Assembly: GCA_029261555.1 (NCBI GenBank)
Contig: JAJDBB010000014.1
Location: 1 to 64,000, forward strand
Length of the DNA: 64,000 nt
Reading direction: 5' to 3'
DNA from: Nitrospinaceae bacterium
GTDB taxonomy: Bacteria > Nitrospinota > Nitrospinia > Nitrospinales > JACRGP01
Positions 1 through 9,210 of the stretch are shown here, one piece after another. Numbering within the stretch: position 1 is the stretch's first letter; each line of letters opens with the position of its first letter. The position numbers and the translations under genes were made by a program. Below the pieces are notes generated by a model that worked only from the letters and a program-made list of their open reading frames with translations, had not been told where the DNA came from and did not search any database.

Positions 1-391
1 TCAAACAGCGGGTAATTTAGGTTGGATATATTTTATATGAAAACCCCGGGAACCTTGAAGTTTCGGGGTAAATCCAGCGTCAAAAAGCAAAATTTGTCCA
101 TCGGGATTCTATCAAAATCTGGCGGGCTGTCAATATAAAACAGGACATATTCAATGTCGCCCTTAAAACTCGCAATTCTTTAATTTTCCGGAACTAAGGC
201 ATTTAAAAAGGGGAAACACTCCCAAGGATAAAGGTGCGATTAAAAATCAAGCTGGGTACGATTTTTAGATTTTAAAATGGGTAATCTCTCCCAAGCTGAC
301 GACACAAAATTACCCTATACAATAAATCAACAGTATCCACCTAACCTATTGAATAGATTAAAATTTTTTTTCCCAATAAAAGCAGACGCCC

Positions 392-3226
392 TCAATTAAA
401 TAACGCCTTAACATCGGAAACTTGGCGCAAAGCGTCGGGCGGGGGAGCCTCCTCGTTCTTTTTGGATTGCATGAGGACGGCCATGCGCGGGGTTTGGGGA
501 TTGCTAAAAATCTCCCGCGCCAGTTTTTGCACGGCTTCTTTCGTGGTTTTCTCCGTCTCCTGAATCAGTTTTTTCTTGTAGGCGAAATCGCCGTCCTCGC
601 GGGTGGCGAGATAATAAAGTTCTCCCATATCCTCGCTCATCGTTTCGCCCTTTTTCCTGAATTTCAGCAGTAAGCTTTCGCGGTGTTTTTCAAAGTCCTC
701 GTCGCTTAGACCGTCAAATAATTTATTGACCCCGCCAAACCACGCTTCCACGCGCCGCTCCAACTCAAACGGACTGTGGTTGGCCGACTGGATGATGAAT
801 TTCAAAAACACCCGATCCTCCAAACGGCGGTAAAAACTCCACACCAGATAACCAAGTTGCTGGTTGGTGCGCATTTGGGTGTAAAAATCGCTCTCAATGA
901 CAGCCGCCACCAATGAAGCGTTCACCTGGCGTGAAAATTCCTTTTCTCCTACCTGAATGGTATAGGACAGGGAATTATTGTTGTCCTCCACCTTTCGGGA
1001 AAATTCAACGTCTCGACCGGCCCCCAATACCTCAATTTCAGGCTCGAATCTCTCCGATTCGGGCAAAGGACGGCTTTTGATTTTGCCGAATAAATTGTTC
1101 AGGCTCTTACGGATAGATTCTTCCGTCATGTTCCCATAAGCCATCCCGGTCACATGCACGCGCTCGTACAGCGTATTGGCAAAGTCCCGGACGTCCTGGA
1201 GCGTCACGGGTTCCAGGGCCTTGACGATTTCTTCCTCGCGGTACTGTTTCTTTTTCCAGATCAGGCCGGAATAATACGATCCCCGACTGTAAGCCTGGCC
1301 CAGCTTGCGGTTTTTATAGCCGCGAAGCATGGCTTCCTTTATATCGGTAAACTTTTGTTCGTCGATACTGGGATTCATCAGGTTGGAAGCCGCAAGATTA
1401 GTCAGGTCGGAAATCCTTTCGGAGTATCCTCCTACCGTGAAGACCATGCCCTTTTTTTCTAATCCCAGTCCATAAGAAAGCCCGGCAAGCCGGATGGGAT
1501 AAACTTCCTCGTTCAGGCTTTCGGAAACCGCGGCGGCGTACAGTTTTGCGCGCGCGTAATTGTCGACCGTGTCGTACGCTCTTGGCGTTTCAATTTGCAG
1601 TTTCATAAACGCCTTGGGCTGATTGAACCGGTGATCGAACTTGAAGTACACTTTTCCCAGAGGATTGTCCCACACCAAGTGAGGATCTTCCTCGTACAGT
1701 TTTAAATTGTGAGGGATAAATTTATTGGGAGTGGGATAGGAAATACCGGAGAGTTTTACCGGGCGCTCCAGCCTATCAAACGCCTCGCCTCCCACCTCGG
1801 TCAGGGAATATTCTGCGTCGTAATACGAGGCCTTATGATCCGTCTCCAGGGAATTGGTTTGTAAAACAACCAGCATGTTTTCCGGGTTCAACGTGTCCAA
1901 AACGGCGGAATAGGTCTGCGGGTCGAATTTTTTATACAGATATGGCAGGGTCTCGACGTCCGCCAGCTTAAAGTCGAACATCAACGCTGATTTTCCCGCA
2001 ATGTAGCCCATGCCTTCGTCCTTGTCCTTCCAATCGAAGTCGATTTGGGCCATGGTCTGGTTTTCCTTGAAGGTGTATTCTCTAATCCCACCCTTCCGGA
2101 CCATATCAATATAGGAGAATATCATCTCCATAATTCGTTCGTACTCAGCCACGCCCTTTTTCGTGAGGGTTACGGAGATGGACATCGAATTGATATTGGG
2201 ATGACTGTACCCGCCGCCGGCGGAAAGCCCCATAGCCAGGCCCTCCTCCTTTAGTTTGGAAAGCAGGGATCCCTTGCCCTCATGGCCCAAAATCGAACCG
2301 ATGATGGACGCGGGTTTGCTGTCTTGATGGTCGATCAAATGGATGGTGGGGAACTCCAGGCTCAACTGGCGAATGTCCTTGATCGTCTTGATTTTTAGTA
2401 AGCGGTATTTGCCCTTCAGAGGACGGCGAAAATTGGAATCGATTTCAGGAAGCGAAACTTCAAACCGGGGGACGTCCGCGAAATGTTTTCTGACCAGCGC
2501 CTCCTGCTCGTTCAACGGCAGGCTGGACAACATCGCGAGCTTCATGTTGGCCGCGCTGTAATAGGTCTCGTAAAACTTTTTTAACGCGGGCCGATTGTCT
2601 CCCGCCAGGGTCGATTTGTTTCCGGTCCCAAAATTGGAGAGCGGGTGGCCCGGCTCGGAAACCAACCCTTTCACAAAACTTCCTCTCCAACCGTCGTTTA
2701 ATTTGTTCTTATCGTGCTCGCTGGAAACGGCGTTGACCTCGCGTTCCGCGTAAGTGGGATTGAACAGGGGTTCCTTGAAAAACTGGCTGAACCGGTCCAG
2801 CGCCCCGTCGAGCGCCTCATGGGAAATCTGAAAAAAATAGTTAGTGACTTCGGAAGAAGTGTAAGCGTTGCTGCCACCGGAATTTTCATTCAAATATTTT
2901 TTGTAGGCGTCCACTGCGGGATATTTTTTGGTGCCGAGAAACAACATATGCTCCAGGTAATGCGCCAGCCCGAATTTTTCCTTCGGGTCGTATAAATGCC
3001 CCGTTCCCACCGCCAGCGAAGCCGCGCTCCGGTGTACCTCCGGATCGTATTCCAATAAAACGTCCAGTCCGTTAGGAAGAGTGAGAATGCGGGTTTGGCG
3101 GTCGTCCGCCAGGGAAACCCCGGAGAGTACTAGCAGCCAGATGAGCAGAATTACCGTGAGCTTGGAATATAATTTTAAACGGGACACCAAAAGCCTCCAT
3201 GGGAAATCGGTCGAGAAGAAGCGCAA
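392..3226 (-). CDS. M16 family metallopeptidase (insulysin / protease III-like)
   Basis: 944 aa ORF with N-terminal signal-like segment and HYLEHMLFLGT (inverted zinc motif HxxEH), plus insulinase-type C-terminal region. Confidence 0.93.
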   Translation of the reverse strand: MRFFSTDFPWRLLVSRLKLYSKLTVILLIWLLVLSGVSLADDRQTRILTLPNGLDVLLEYDPEVHRSAASLAVGTGHLYDPKEKFGLAHYLEHMLFLGTKKYPAVDAYKKYLNENSGGSNAYTSSEVTNYFFQISHEALDGALDRFSQFFKEPLFNPTYAEREVNAVSSEHDKNKLNDGWRGSFVKGLVSEPGHPLSNFGTGNKSTLAGDNRPALKKFYETYYSAANMKLAMLSSLPLNEQEALVRKHFADVPRFEVSLPEIDSNFRRPLKGKYRLLKIKTIKDIRQLSLEFPTIHLIDHQDSKPASIIGSILGHEGKGSLLSKLKEEGLAMGLSAGGGYSHPNINSMSISVTLTKKGVAEYERIMEMIFSYIDMVRKGGIREYTFKENQTMAQIDFDWKDKDEGMGYIAGKSALMFDFKLADVETLPYLYKKFDPQTYSAVLDTLNPENMLVVLQTNSLETDHKASYYDAEYSLTEVGGEAFDRLERPVKLSGISYPTPNKFIPHNLKLYEEDPHLVWDNPLGKVYFKFDHRFNQPKAFMKLQIETPRAYDTVDNYARAKLYAAAVSESLNEEVYPIRLAGLSYGLGLEKKGMVFTVGGYSERISDLTNLAASNLMNPSIDEQKFTDIKEAMLRGYKNRKLGQAYSRGSYYSGLIWKKKQYREEEIVKALEPVTLQDVRDFANTLYERVHVTGMAYGNMTEESIRKSLNNLFGKIKSRPLPESERFEPEIEVLGAGRDVEFSRKVEDNNNSLSYTIQVGEKEFSRQVNASLVAAVIESDFYTQMRTNQQLGYLVWSFYRRLEDRVFLKFIIQSANHSPFELERRVEAWFGGVNKLFDGLSDEDFEKHRESLLLKFRKKGETMSEDMGELYYLATREDGDFAYKKKLIQETEKTTKEAVQKLAREIFSNPQTPRMAVLMQSKKNEEAPPPDALRQVSDVKALFN

Positions 3227-3342
3227 GAACTTGCGTTGCGGAAAATTGAATATTCTTAAATTATACCTGTCTGAACGAGCGGTATGAAAATTTTTTATTG
3301 TCGCCGATGAGGAGGTTCTATGGATCCGCGCACAAAAAAAAA

Positions 3343-3360
3343 GCCCGCCGGAGGCCGGGC
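3343..3360 (-). terminator. Putative rho-independent terminator of the EamA transporter gene
   Basis: GC-rich inverted repeat gcccg..cgggc, followed on the minus strand by a long T-run (a-run ~3333-3342 on plus). Confidence 0.6.
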
Positions 3361-3393
3361 CTTGGTTAGAATCTTTTTAGAAAAGCCCAACCC

Positions 3394-4287
3394 TTATCTG
3401 CCAATCAGAAAAACACCAATCACAATCAAAACTGAGGCAATAAGCCTTTGTTTGCCAAATGGTTCCTTCAACTTCCAGCATCCCCAGACGACAACAAACA
3501 TCACACTGATCTGACGAAGCGCAACCACGGCGCTCACGCTTTCAAACTGCAAAACAACGCAAATAAGTCCATAAGAACCCACCGTCGCCGCCCCGGCCAG
3601 CAAGCCGGTTTTCCACTCCTTCTTCCAGGCGCTAAAAACAATTTCCCTGGGGTTGCGTATAAATATAAACGCGAGGCAGAGAGAGAACCCCACCAGCGAT
3701 TCCATAAAGAAGAATAAAAAACCATTGAGAACGGGCTGGTCGGGATAGGCGGTTAGAAAGGCGTCCATGCCGCGTTTGTCCACCAGACTATAGGAAACTA
3801 CCAGCGCCAGAGTCACGAACGCCCACCGCAAATCCTTATGAATTATGGCGTCGAACAAATCTCTAAATCCTCTGACTAAATGCCCCTTAAAATGTAAGGT
3901 GTAAATGGCAAGAAGTATGAGGACAATGGCAAAGAATGACGCCCCGGTCAGTTTCTCTCCTAATAATAGCCAGGCGAACGGGGGCACGAATACCGGGGCG
4001 GACCGGGCGATAGGATAAACGTATGAAATATCCTGCGTGTTATAAGCCTTGGACAAACTTAAGATGTAAACGCCGTGCAGGACTCCGGAAATGACGCTCC
4101 AAAAAATAATTTCGCGCGGAAAAGAAAGCGCGCTGTTGAAACTCAAAAACAGAACGCCAAACGCCATGATCCAAATCCCTTTTAATCCGGAAAAAAATTG
4201 CGACTCCGCACTTTTTTGGGTCACAATATTCCAAAAGGCGTGAAAAAAGCTGGACAGCAATATCAGGGCTATACTTAACGAGGACAA
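3394..4287 (-). CDS. EamA/DMT-family transporter
   Basis: 297 aa, ~10 hydrophobic helices, typical DMT sequence (LSKAYNTQDISYVYPIARSAPVFVPPFAWLLLGEKLTG). Confidence 0.85.
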   Translation of the reverse strand: MSSLSIALILLSSFFHAFWNIVTQKSAESQFFSGLKGIWIMAFGVLFLSFNSALSFPREIIFWSVISGVLHGVYILSLSKAYNTQDISYVYPIARSAPVFVPPFAWLLLGEKLTGASFFAIVLILLAIYTLHFKGHLVRGFRDLFDAIIHKDLRWAFVTLALVVSYSLVDKRGMDAFLTAYPDQPVLNGFLFFFMESLVGFSLCLAFIFIRNPREIVFSAWKKEWKTGLLAGAATVGSYGLICVVLQFESVSAVVALRQISVMFVVVWGCWKLKEPFGKQRLIASVLIVIGVFLIGR

Positions 4288-4426
4288 ACAGCCGATCTCC
4301 TTTATAAGTTATCCGCGCCAGACGGCGGATTGGTAAACATTCCAAATATTTAAAGTCTAGTTTACGCACCGGTTGCGGCAAAGCAAAATAAAAGGCGCCT
4401 CTAAAAATTAACTATGGCAGGGAGCG

Positions 4427-4445
4427 GCCCTTATGCAATAAGGGC
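4427..4445. other. Perfect hairpin (gcccttat-gca-ataagggc) in the intergenic region
   Basis: 8-bp perfect stem with 3-nt loop read directly; no following T-run. Confidence 0.5.
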
Positions 4446-4494
4446 TAGCCAGTTGCCGTAAGAAAAAACATCCAATCATCAGAGATTTCCTTAA

Positions 4495-4842
4495 ATGATT
4501 CCTAAAATCGCCTTCACCCATTATTGCGTTTCCGATATGAACCGGGCGCTGGAGTTTTACCAGGACGTTCTAGGGTTAAAGTTGGAGTTGAAAGAAGGCG
4601 AATGGTCCGAGTTCCTGGTCGGCGGGCAACGGTTGGCCTTATATTTAAAAGAGGACGGGATCGAAAAGTCCGGCGGCGCGGTGGTGTGGTTCCACGCAGA
4701 CCCCATAGAACAAACGGTTTCCGAGTTGAAAAATAGAGGCGCTCTCTTCGATCAGGACGTCCGTGAATTTCCCTACGGTAAGACAGCGACTTTTCTCGAC
4801 CCTGATGGAAATTTACTTGGTTTATATCAACCTCCCAAATAG
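4495..4842 (+). CDS. VOC family (glyoxalase/dioxygenase-like) protein
   Basis: 115 aa; RALEFYQDVLGL ... TATFLDPDGNLLGLYQ is a typical VOC fold signature. Confidence 0.88.
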   Translation: MIPKIAFTHYCVSDMNRALEFYQDVLGLKLELKEGEWSEFLVGGQRLALYLKEDGIEKSGGAVVWFHADPIEQTVSELKNRGALFDQDVREFPYGKTATFLDPDGNLLGLYQPPK

Positions 4843-4944
4843 AGGACGGCATTGTTTTTCCCTTGAAGTTTAGGGACGAAAGGGATAATTTGGTGAAAAC
4901 TTACGAGTTGCGTGTCGCAACCTTTTCATCAATTTACAAATACC

Positions 4945-5460
4945 ATGGCCAATCCTTTAACTCACTTTAATGAAGAAGGCCGGGCGCGGATGGTCGACGT
5001 CACCGATAAAGACGTCACAGGAAGAACCGCGACCGCCCAGGGCGTCGTGCACATGCAACCCGCCACTTTGAAGTTGATTAAAGGCGGCGATATCAAAAAG
5101 GGCGACGTCTTTGCCGTGGCCCAGGTCGCGGGAATCATGGCGGCGAAAAAAACCTGGGATATCATTCCCATGTGCCATCCCCTGCCTCTGACGAGCGTAA
5201 ACATAACGTTCTCGGACCGTGCTGAACCCGACCCAAACACGGGTTTAAGTTCCATACGAATCGAAGCCACCGCCAAGGTCACGGGCCAAACCGGCGTTGA
5301 AATGGAAGCGCTCACCGCAGTCTCCGTCGCGGCCCTCACGATTTACGACATGTGCAAGGCCGTGGACAAGGGAATGATTTTTAACACTATCGGGTTGACG
5401 CATAAGGACGGCGGCAAGTCTGGATTGTTTCAACGCGAATTACCGGGAAACGGCAAATGA
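4945..5460 (+). CDS. moaC: Cyclic pyranopterin monophosphate synthase MoaC
   Basis: [33 protein letters not shown]...[15 protein letters not shown]...[31 protein letters not shown] at 4945 preferred over upstream GTG at 4912. Confidence 0.96.
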   Translation: MANPLTHFNEEGRARMVDVTDKDVTGRTATAQGVVHMQPATLKLIKGGDIKKGDVFAVAQVAGIMAAKKTWDIIPMCHPLPLTSVNITFSDRAEPDPNTGLSSIRIEATAKVTGQTGVEMEALTAVSVAALTIYDMCKAVDKGMIFNTIGLTHKDGGKSGLFQRELPGNGK

Positions 5461-5708
5461 TCACCATTAAATATTTTGCCAATTTAAAAAGCATCGTGGG
5501 GCGGGAAGAGGAAAAACTCGATCTCGGTCCAGAAACCACTTTGCTGAAAATCAGCGAAGCCATCAGCCAACACTCGCCGAACATGGGAGAATTGATCCGG
5601 GAAAAGAAAGTCATGGTCTCCGTCAATATGGAAGTGATCCCGCCCGACGCGGTGATCCGCGACGGAGACGAAGTGGCCCTTCTCCCGCCTTTCTCCGGCG
5701 GCCTTTAG
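5457..5708 (+). CDS. moaD: Molybdopterin synthase sulfur carrier subunit MoaD (C-terminus GGL)
   Basis: 83 aa ubiquitin-like protein, [17 protein letters not shown]; overlaps moaC stop and precedes moaE. Confidence 0.92.
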   Translation: MITIKYFANLKSIVGREEEKLDLGPETTLLKISEAISQHSPNMGELIREKKVMVSVNMEVIPPDAVIRDGDEVALLPPFSGGL

Positions 5709-5722
5709 TCTAAGAGGATAAA

Positions 5723-6163
5723 ATGACCACCGCCACAGCAGAATGGAAAATAAGAATCCAGAAGGAAGATTTCAACGTCAACGATGAAATTGAGGCCATG
5801 AAAAAAGTCTCCAGAAATATAGGAGGCGTGACTACTTTTCTGGGAACCGGACGCGAAATCTCCAAAGGCGAAACCATCTCGAAGCTCAATTTCGAACATT
5901 ACCCCGAGATGGCCGAGAAGAAACTGGAAGAGCTTCGTCAAAAGGCCATCAAGGATTTTGGTATCATCGATATGAGCATCATCCACCGCATCGGCGAAAT
6001 CGATATCGGGGAAAACATCGTTCTCATCATTGCCGTATCTGAACATCGCGGCGAAACCTTCAAAGCCTGCGAATGGGCCATTGCGGAACTCAAACGCACG
6101 GTTCCCATCTGGAAACGCGAAACCACCGGATCAGGAGAAGTCTGGGTTTCCCCCACTCCCTAG
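5723..6163 (+). CDS. moaE: Molybdopterin synthase catalytic subunit MoaE
   Basis: 146 aa; NIGGVTTFLGTGRE...LNFEHYPEMAEKKLEEL...HRIGEIDIGENIVLIIAVSEHRGETFKACEWAIAELKRTVPIWKRE. Confidence 0.95.
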   Translation: MTTATAEWKIRIQKEDFNVNDEIEAMKKVSRNIGGVTTFLGTGREISKGETISKLNFEHYPEMAEKKLEELRQKAIKDFGIIDMSIIHRIGEIDIGENIVLIIAVSEHRGETFKACEWAIAELKRTVPIWKRETTGSGEVWVSPTP

Positions 6164-6435
6164 GGTCAGGACTCACTAATTATGTACAATTCTGTTGACC
6201 AAGAAGAACAAAGACACAAGGAAAGCAAGCGCAAGCATAGCGAAAGCTACGCTAAACTTGTTTGACGCCGTAGATTTGTTCTTCTTGGCCAACCTTTACA
6301 AGGCGCCGCAAATTTTCACGCCTGTTTGCTCAATCCGCTTGAACATAGCCAAGGCTATGCCCGGCGCGGTTTTCACAAACATCCATTAAAAATTTGGCTG
6401 GCGCAGAATGGACATAATTAGTGAATCCTGACCCT
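6162..6435. mobile_element. MITE/REP-like non-autonomous repeat element with terminal inverted repeats
   Basis: 6162-6185 agggtcaggactcactaattatgt vs reverse complement of 6412-6435 agggtcaggattcactaattatgt (23/24); internal inverted repeat 6194-6212 / 6275-6293 (18/19); internal perfect hairpin catagcc-aa-ggctatg 6344-6359. Confidence 0.8.
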
Positions 6436-6507
6436 GGCCCCGCGTCAGAAGCCGGCTTCCCAGACGCATCCCACTAAAAAACTTCCACGCCTCCCCAACG
6501 GTGACCA

Positions 6508-9210
6508 ATGCTGGACTCCCTACCCCCAGGAACCGTCGTCCTCGCGGAAACCGCCCTCCAATCCCGATGGCTAATAAACCTTTTCAATAAAAAACGGCGA
6601 TCCGAGGGACGCTCCGTCTGGACGACGCCGCAAATCCTTCCTCTGCGATCCTGGCTAAAAAATCTCTGGATGGATTCCTGGCCGGATCAATTTGTCCTTT
6701 CCGATTTACAAAGCGCGAAATTGTGGGAAAGCATTATCAACCTGGATCCGGACTTCAAATCCAGCGATCTGCTGCGCCTCAAGGGGGCGGCGGCACAGGT
6801 CGGGCAGGCTTGGAATCTAGTCGCCCGATATGAAATCCCTCTGGAAAGCGCTCAGTTTGTCTGGACGCCCGAAACTGAAATCTTTTACCGTTGGGCGCGC
6901 AGGTACAAACAAAGGTTGGGGGAGTGGCGGGCGCTGGACGCCGCAACCTTGCCGCGCCGTTTTATAGAGCCCGCCGCAGAAAAAAAATTCCCGTTGCCGG
7001 ACTCCATTATCTTCTACGGTTTTCGGCGCCCCTACCCTCAACTCCAGTCCCTTGCCAGTTTTTTAAAAAAACAAAACGTAAAAATCCAATTCGTCCCTGC
7101 TCCTCCCCAGGACATTTCCGGATCGCCTGATTCAAAAAAGAGAAACGACGAAGACTTCGGCGTCCGGGAGTTTAAAGACGCCAGGGAAGAATGCGTCCAA
7201 TGCTCGCGTTGGGTCCGGAACGAATACGGCTCCGGAAAAACCATCGGCGTTGCGGTTTGCGACCTGCCGACCTACGCGCCTCTTCTGCAAAAAGAATTGA
7301 GCGCGGAGTTGGTTCCACGCTCCGTCTATCCCTGGGAAGAATTCGACCTGCCCTTCAATTCGTCCCATGGAGAAGCCCTCTCACAGGAACCCGCCGTCCA
7401 TTTGGCGCTGGCCCTTTTGTCCGCAAACAATGAAACCGTGTCCAGTTATCTCGCCTCCACAATTTTGAACACACCCTTTCTCTCCGGCGCCGAACGGGAA
7501 AAAGAAAAAAGAAACCAGATCGATCTGGCTCTCAAAAAGGAAGGACTGGTTTCGATTCCCTTGAGCAAGATTCGCGAACTGGCAAAAAAAAACGCCTGCG
7601 CCCGGTTGGAATCCATCCTGGATTCCTGGAAAATTTTCATTCGATTCCCAGGCGGCGGATCGCTTCATTACTGGACGCATGAAATCTCGCGATTCCTGAA
7701 AAGCCTCGGTTGGCCCTGGGATTCCAACACAGGAGCTAAACAAACTTACGTAAAAAATATTTATCGCGTATGGACCCAATGCCTGGACGGTTTTGCCAGC
7801 CTGGACAATTTATACGGAAACGTAGGCAGGACTCAGGCCGTCGATCTTTTAAGCGAACTGGCTAGGGATAACGTTTTTCAACCGGAGCGCGAATGTAAGG
7901 ACGTTCAGGTCGTCAACCTCGACGAGACCTACGGTTTGAAATTTGACCGCTTGTGGATACTCGGATGCCATGCAGACGCCTTGCCCTCCATGCCCGAGCC
8001 CAATCCTTTCATTCCTTTTCATCTACAACAGTCCCTTAATATCCCCCGCTCTTCCGCCTTGTGGGAACTTGAAAAATCCGAAAATTTATTAGATTGGATT
8101 TTGGAATCCTCCTCCGGCGCGGTTTTCAGTTATCCCGCCTGGGACTCGAATTCAAAGTTTCTCGCCAGTCCGCTTTTAAAAAAACTCGGGCCTCCGGAAA
8201 GAAATCGCCTCATCACTGCGTCAAATAAACTGGTCGACAAAATATCCGGCTCGGCGGAGCTTGAAACCTGGAACGACGGCGCCCACATTGTTTTGTTGGA
8301 GGAGGAGCGCCGACAAATCGCCGAAAGAAAATTGCCCGGCGGGCATAAGCTTTTACAAAACCAAACCCAATGCCCGTTCCTGGCTTTTGCCCACCACCGC
8401 CTTGGAGCTATAAAGCGGGAGGCGCCAGAAATCGATTTTGAAAACCGGCAAAGAGGAACATTGGTTCATAAAGTATTGGACCTGTTTTGGAAACAAACCA
8501 AATCCCGGGCCAACCTGGAACTCCTGACGAACGACGATCAACTCGCAGCGAAAATCAGAGAATGTATCGACCAGGCACAACGATCTTTCGCCGACGTTTT
8601 AGCGGGTCAAAAAGAATTTGCCGCTCTGGAGAACGAAAGAATATTTGATCTTGCGACGACCTGGTTGACCCGCGAACTGGAGAGGCCGGATTTTGAAGCG
8701 GTGGAATGCGAATACCAGATCGATGTAAACGTCGGCGGAATTGAACTGGTATTAAAAATCGACCGCATGGACAAAACAGAAGACGGATTGACCGTTTTGT
8801 TGGATTACAAGACGGGGTCTACCCTGACTCAAAAAGATTGGTTCCAGTCGCGCCTGCAGGAAGTTCAACTTCCCTTATACAATTATCAAATACGTCCTCA
8901 CCTGGCGGCTATCGCTCATATCCAAAAAGAAGAAAGTAAAAGTAGGTTTTTATTTTTTGGAGACCCCGCTTCGACCCTTCCCGGAACTCAAATTAATTAT
9001 CAGGAAAAATGCAAAGGAATGACGTTTATCGAATTGACGGAACACTGGAACGAGCAGGTAATAAGCCTCGCGGAAGAATTCAAAACCGGAGTTTTAAACG
9101 TCGATCCTTTTAATTATTTCAAAACCTGCGAGACCTGCGACCTTCAGACCCTGTGCCGCGTTGAAGAGCGCAAGCTGGCCCTGCGCGGCGTGATGGAGGA
9201 GAAGGAATGA
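6508..9210 (+). CDS. AddB-like / PD-(D/E)XK nuclease family protein (DNA double-strand break repair)
   Basis: 900 aa; C-terminal RecB-type nuclease region (RGTLVHKVLDLFW ... LLDYKTGS) and Cys cluster CETCDLQTLC; overlaps the downstream UvrD-like helicase. Confidence 0.85.
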   Translation: MLDSLPPGTVVLAETALQSRWLINLFNKKRRSEGRSVWTTPQILPLRSWLKNLWMDSWPDQFVLSDLQSAKLWESIINLDPDFKSSDLLRLKGAAAQVGQAWNLVARYEIPLESAQFVWTPETEIFYRWARRYKQRLGEWRALDAATLPRRFIEPAAEKKFPLPDSIIFYGFRRPYPQLQSLASFLKKQNVKIQFVPAPPQDISGSPDSKKRNDEDFGVREFKDAREECVQCSRWVRNEYGSGKTIGVAVCDLPTYAPLLQKELSAELVPRSVYPWEEFDLPFNSSHGEALSQEPAVHLALALLSANNETVSSYLASTILNTPFLSGAEREKEKRNQIDLALKKEGLVSIPLSKIRELAKKNACARLESILDSWKIFIRFPGGGSLHYWTHEISRFLKSLGWPWDSNTGAKQTYVKNIYRVWTQCLDGFASLDNLYGNVGRTQAVDLLSELARDNVFQPERECKDVQVVNLDETYGLKFDRLWILGCHADALPSMPEPNPFIPFHLQQSLNIPRSSALWELEKSENLLDWILESSSGAVFSYPAWDSNSKFLASPLLKKLGPPERNRLITASNKLVDKISGSAELETWNDGAHIVLLEEERRQIAERKLPGGHKLLQNQTQCPFLAFAHHRLGAIKREAPEIDFENRQRGTLVHKVLDLFWKQTKSRANLELLTNDDQLAAKIRECIDQAQRSFADVLAGQKEFAALENERIFDLATTWLTRELERPDFEAVECEYQIDVNVGGIELVLKIDRMDKTEDGLTVLLDYKTGSTLTQKDWFQSRLQEVQLPLYNYQIRPHLAAIAHIQKEESKSRFLFFGDPASTLPGTQINYQEKCKGMTFIELTEHWNEQVISLAEEFKTGVLNVDPFNYFKTCETCDLQTLCRVEERKLALRGVMEEKE

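Noticed and set aside
4843-4944. Possible Moco riboswitch upstream of moaC
   Set aside because: Only ~100 nt available and I could not identify the conserved core; needs Infernal to test
6195-6389. 64-aa ORF in the repeat element
   Set aside because: Entirely inside the inverted-repeat element; sequence explained by nested hairpins
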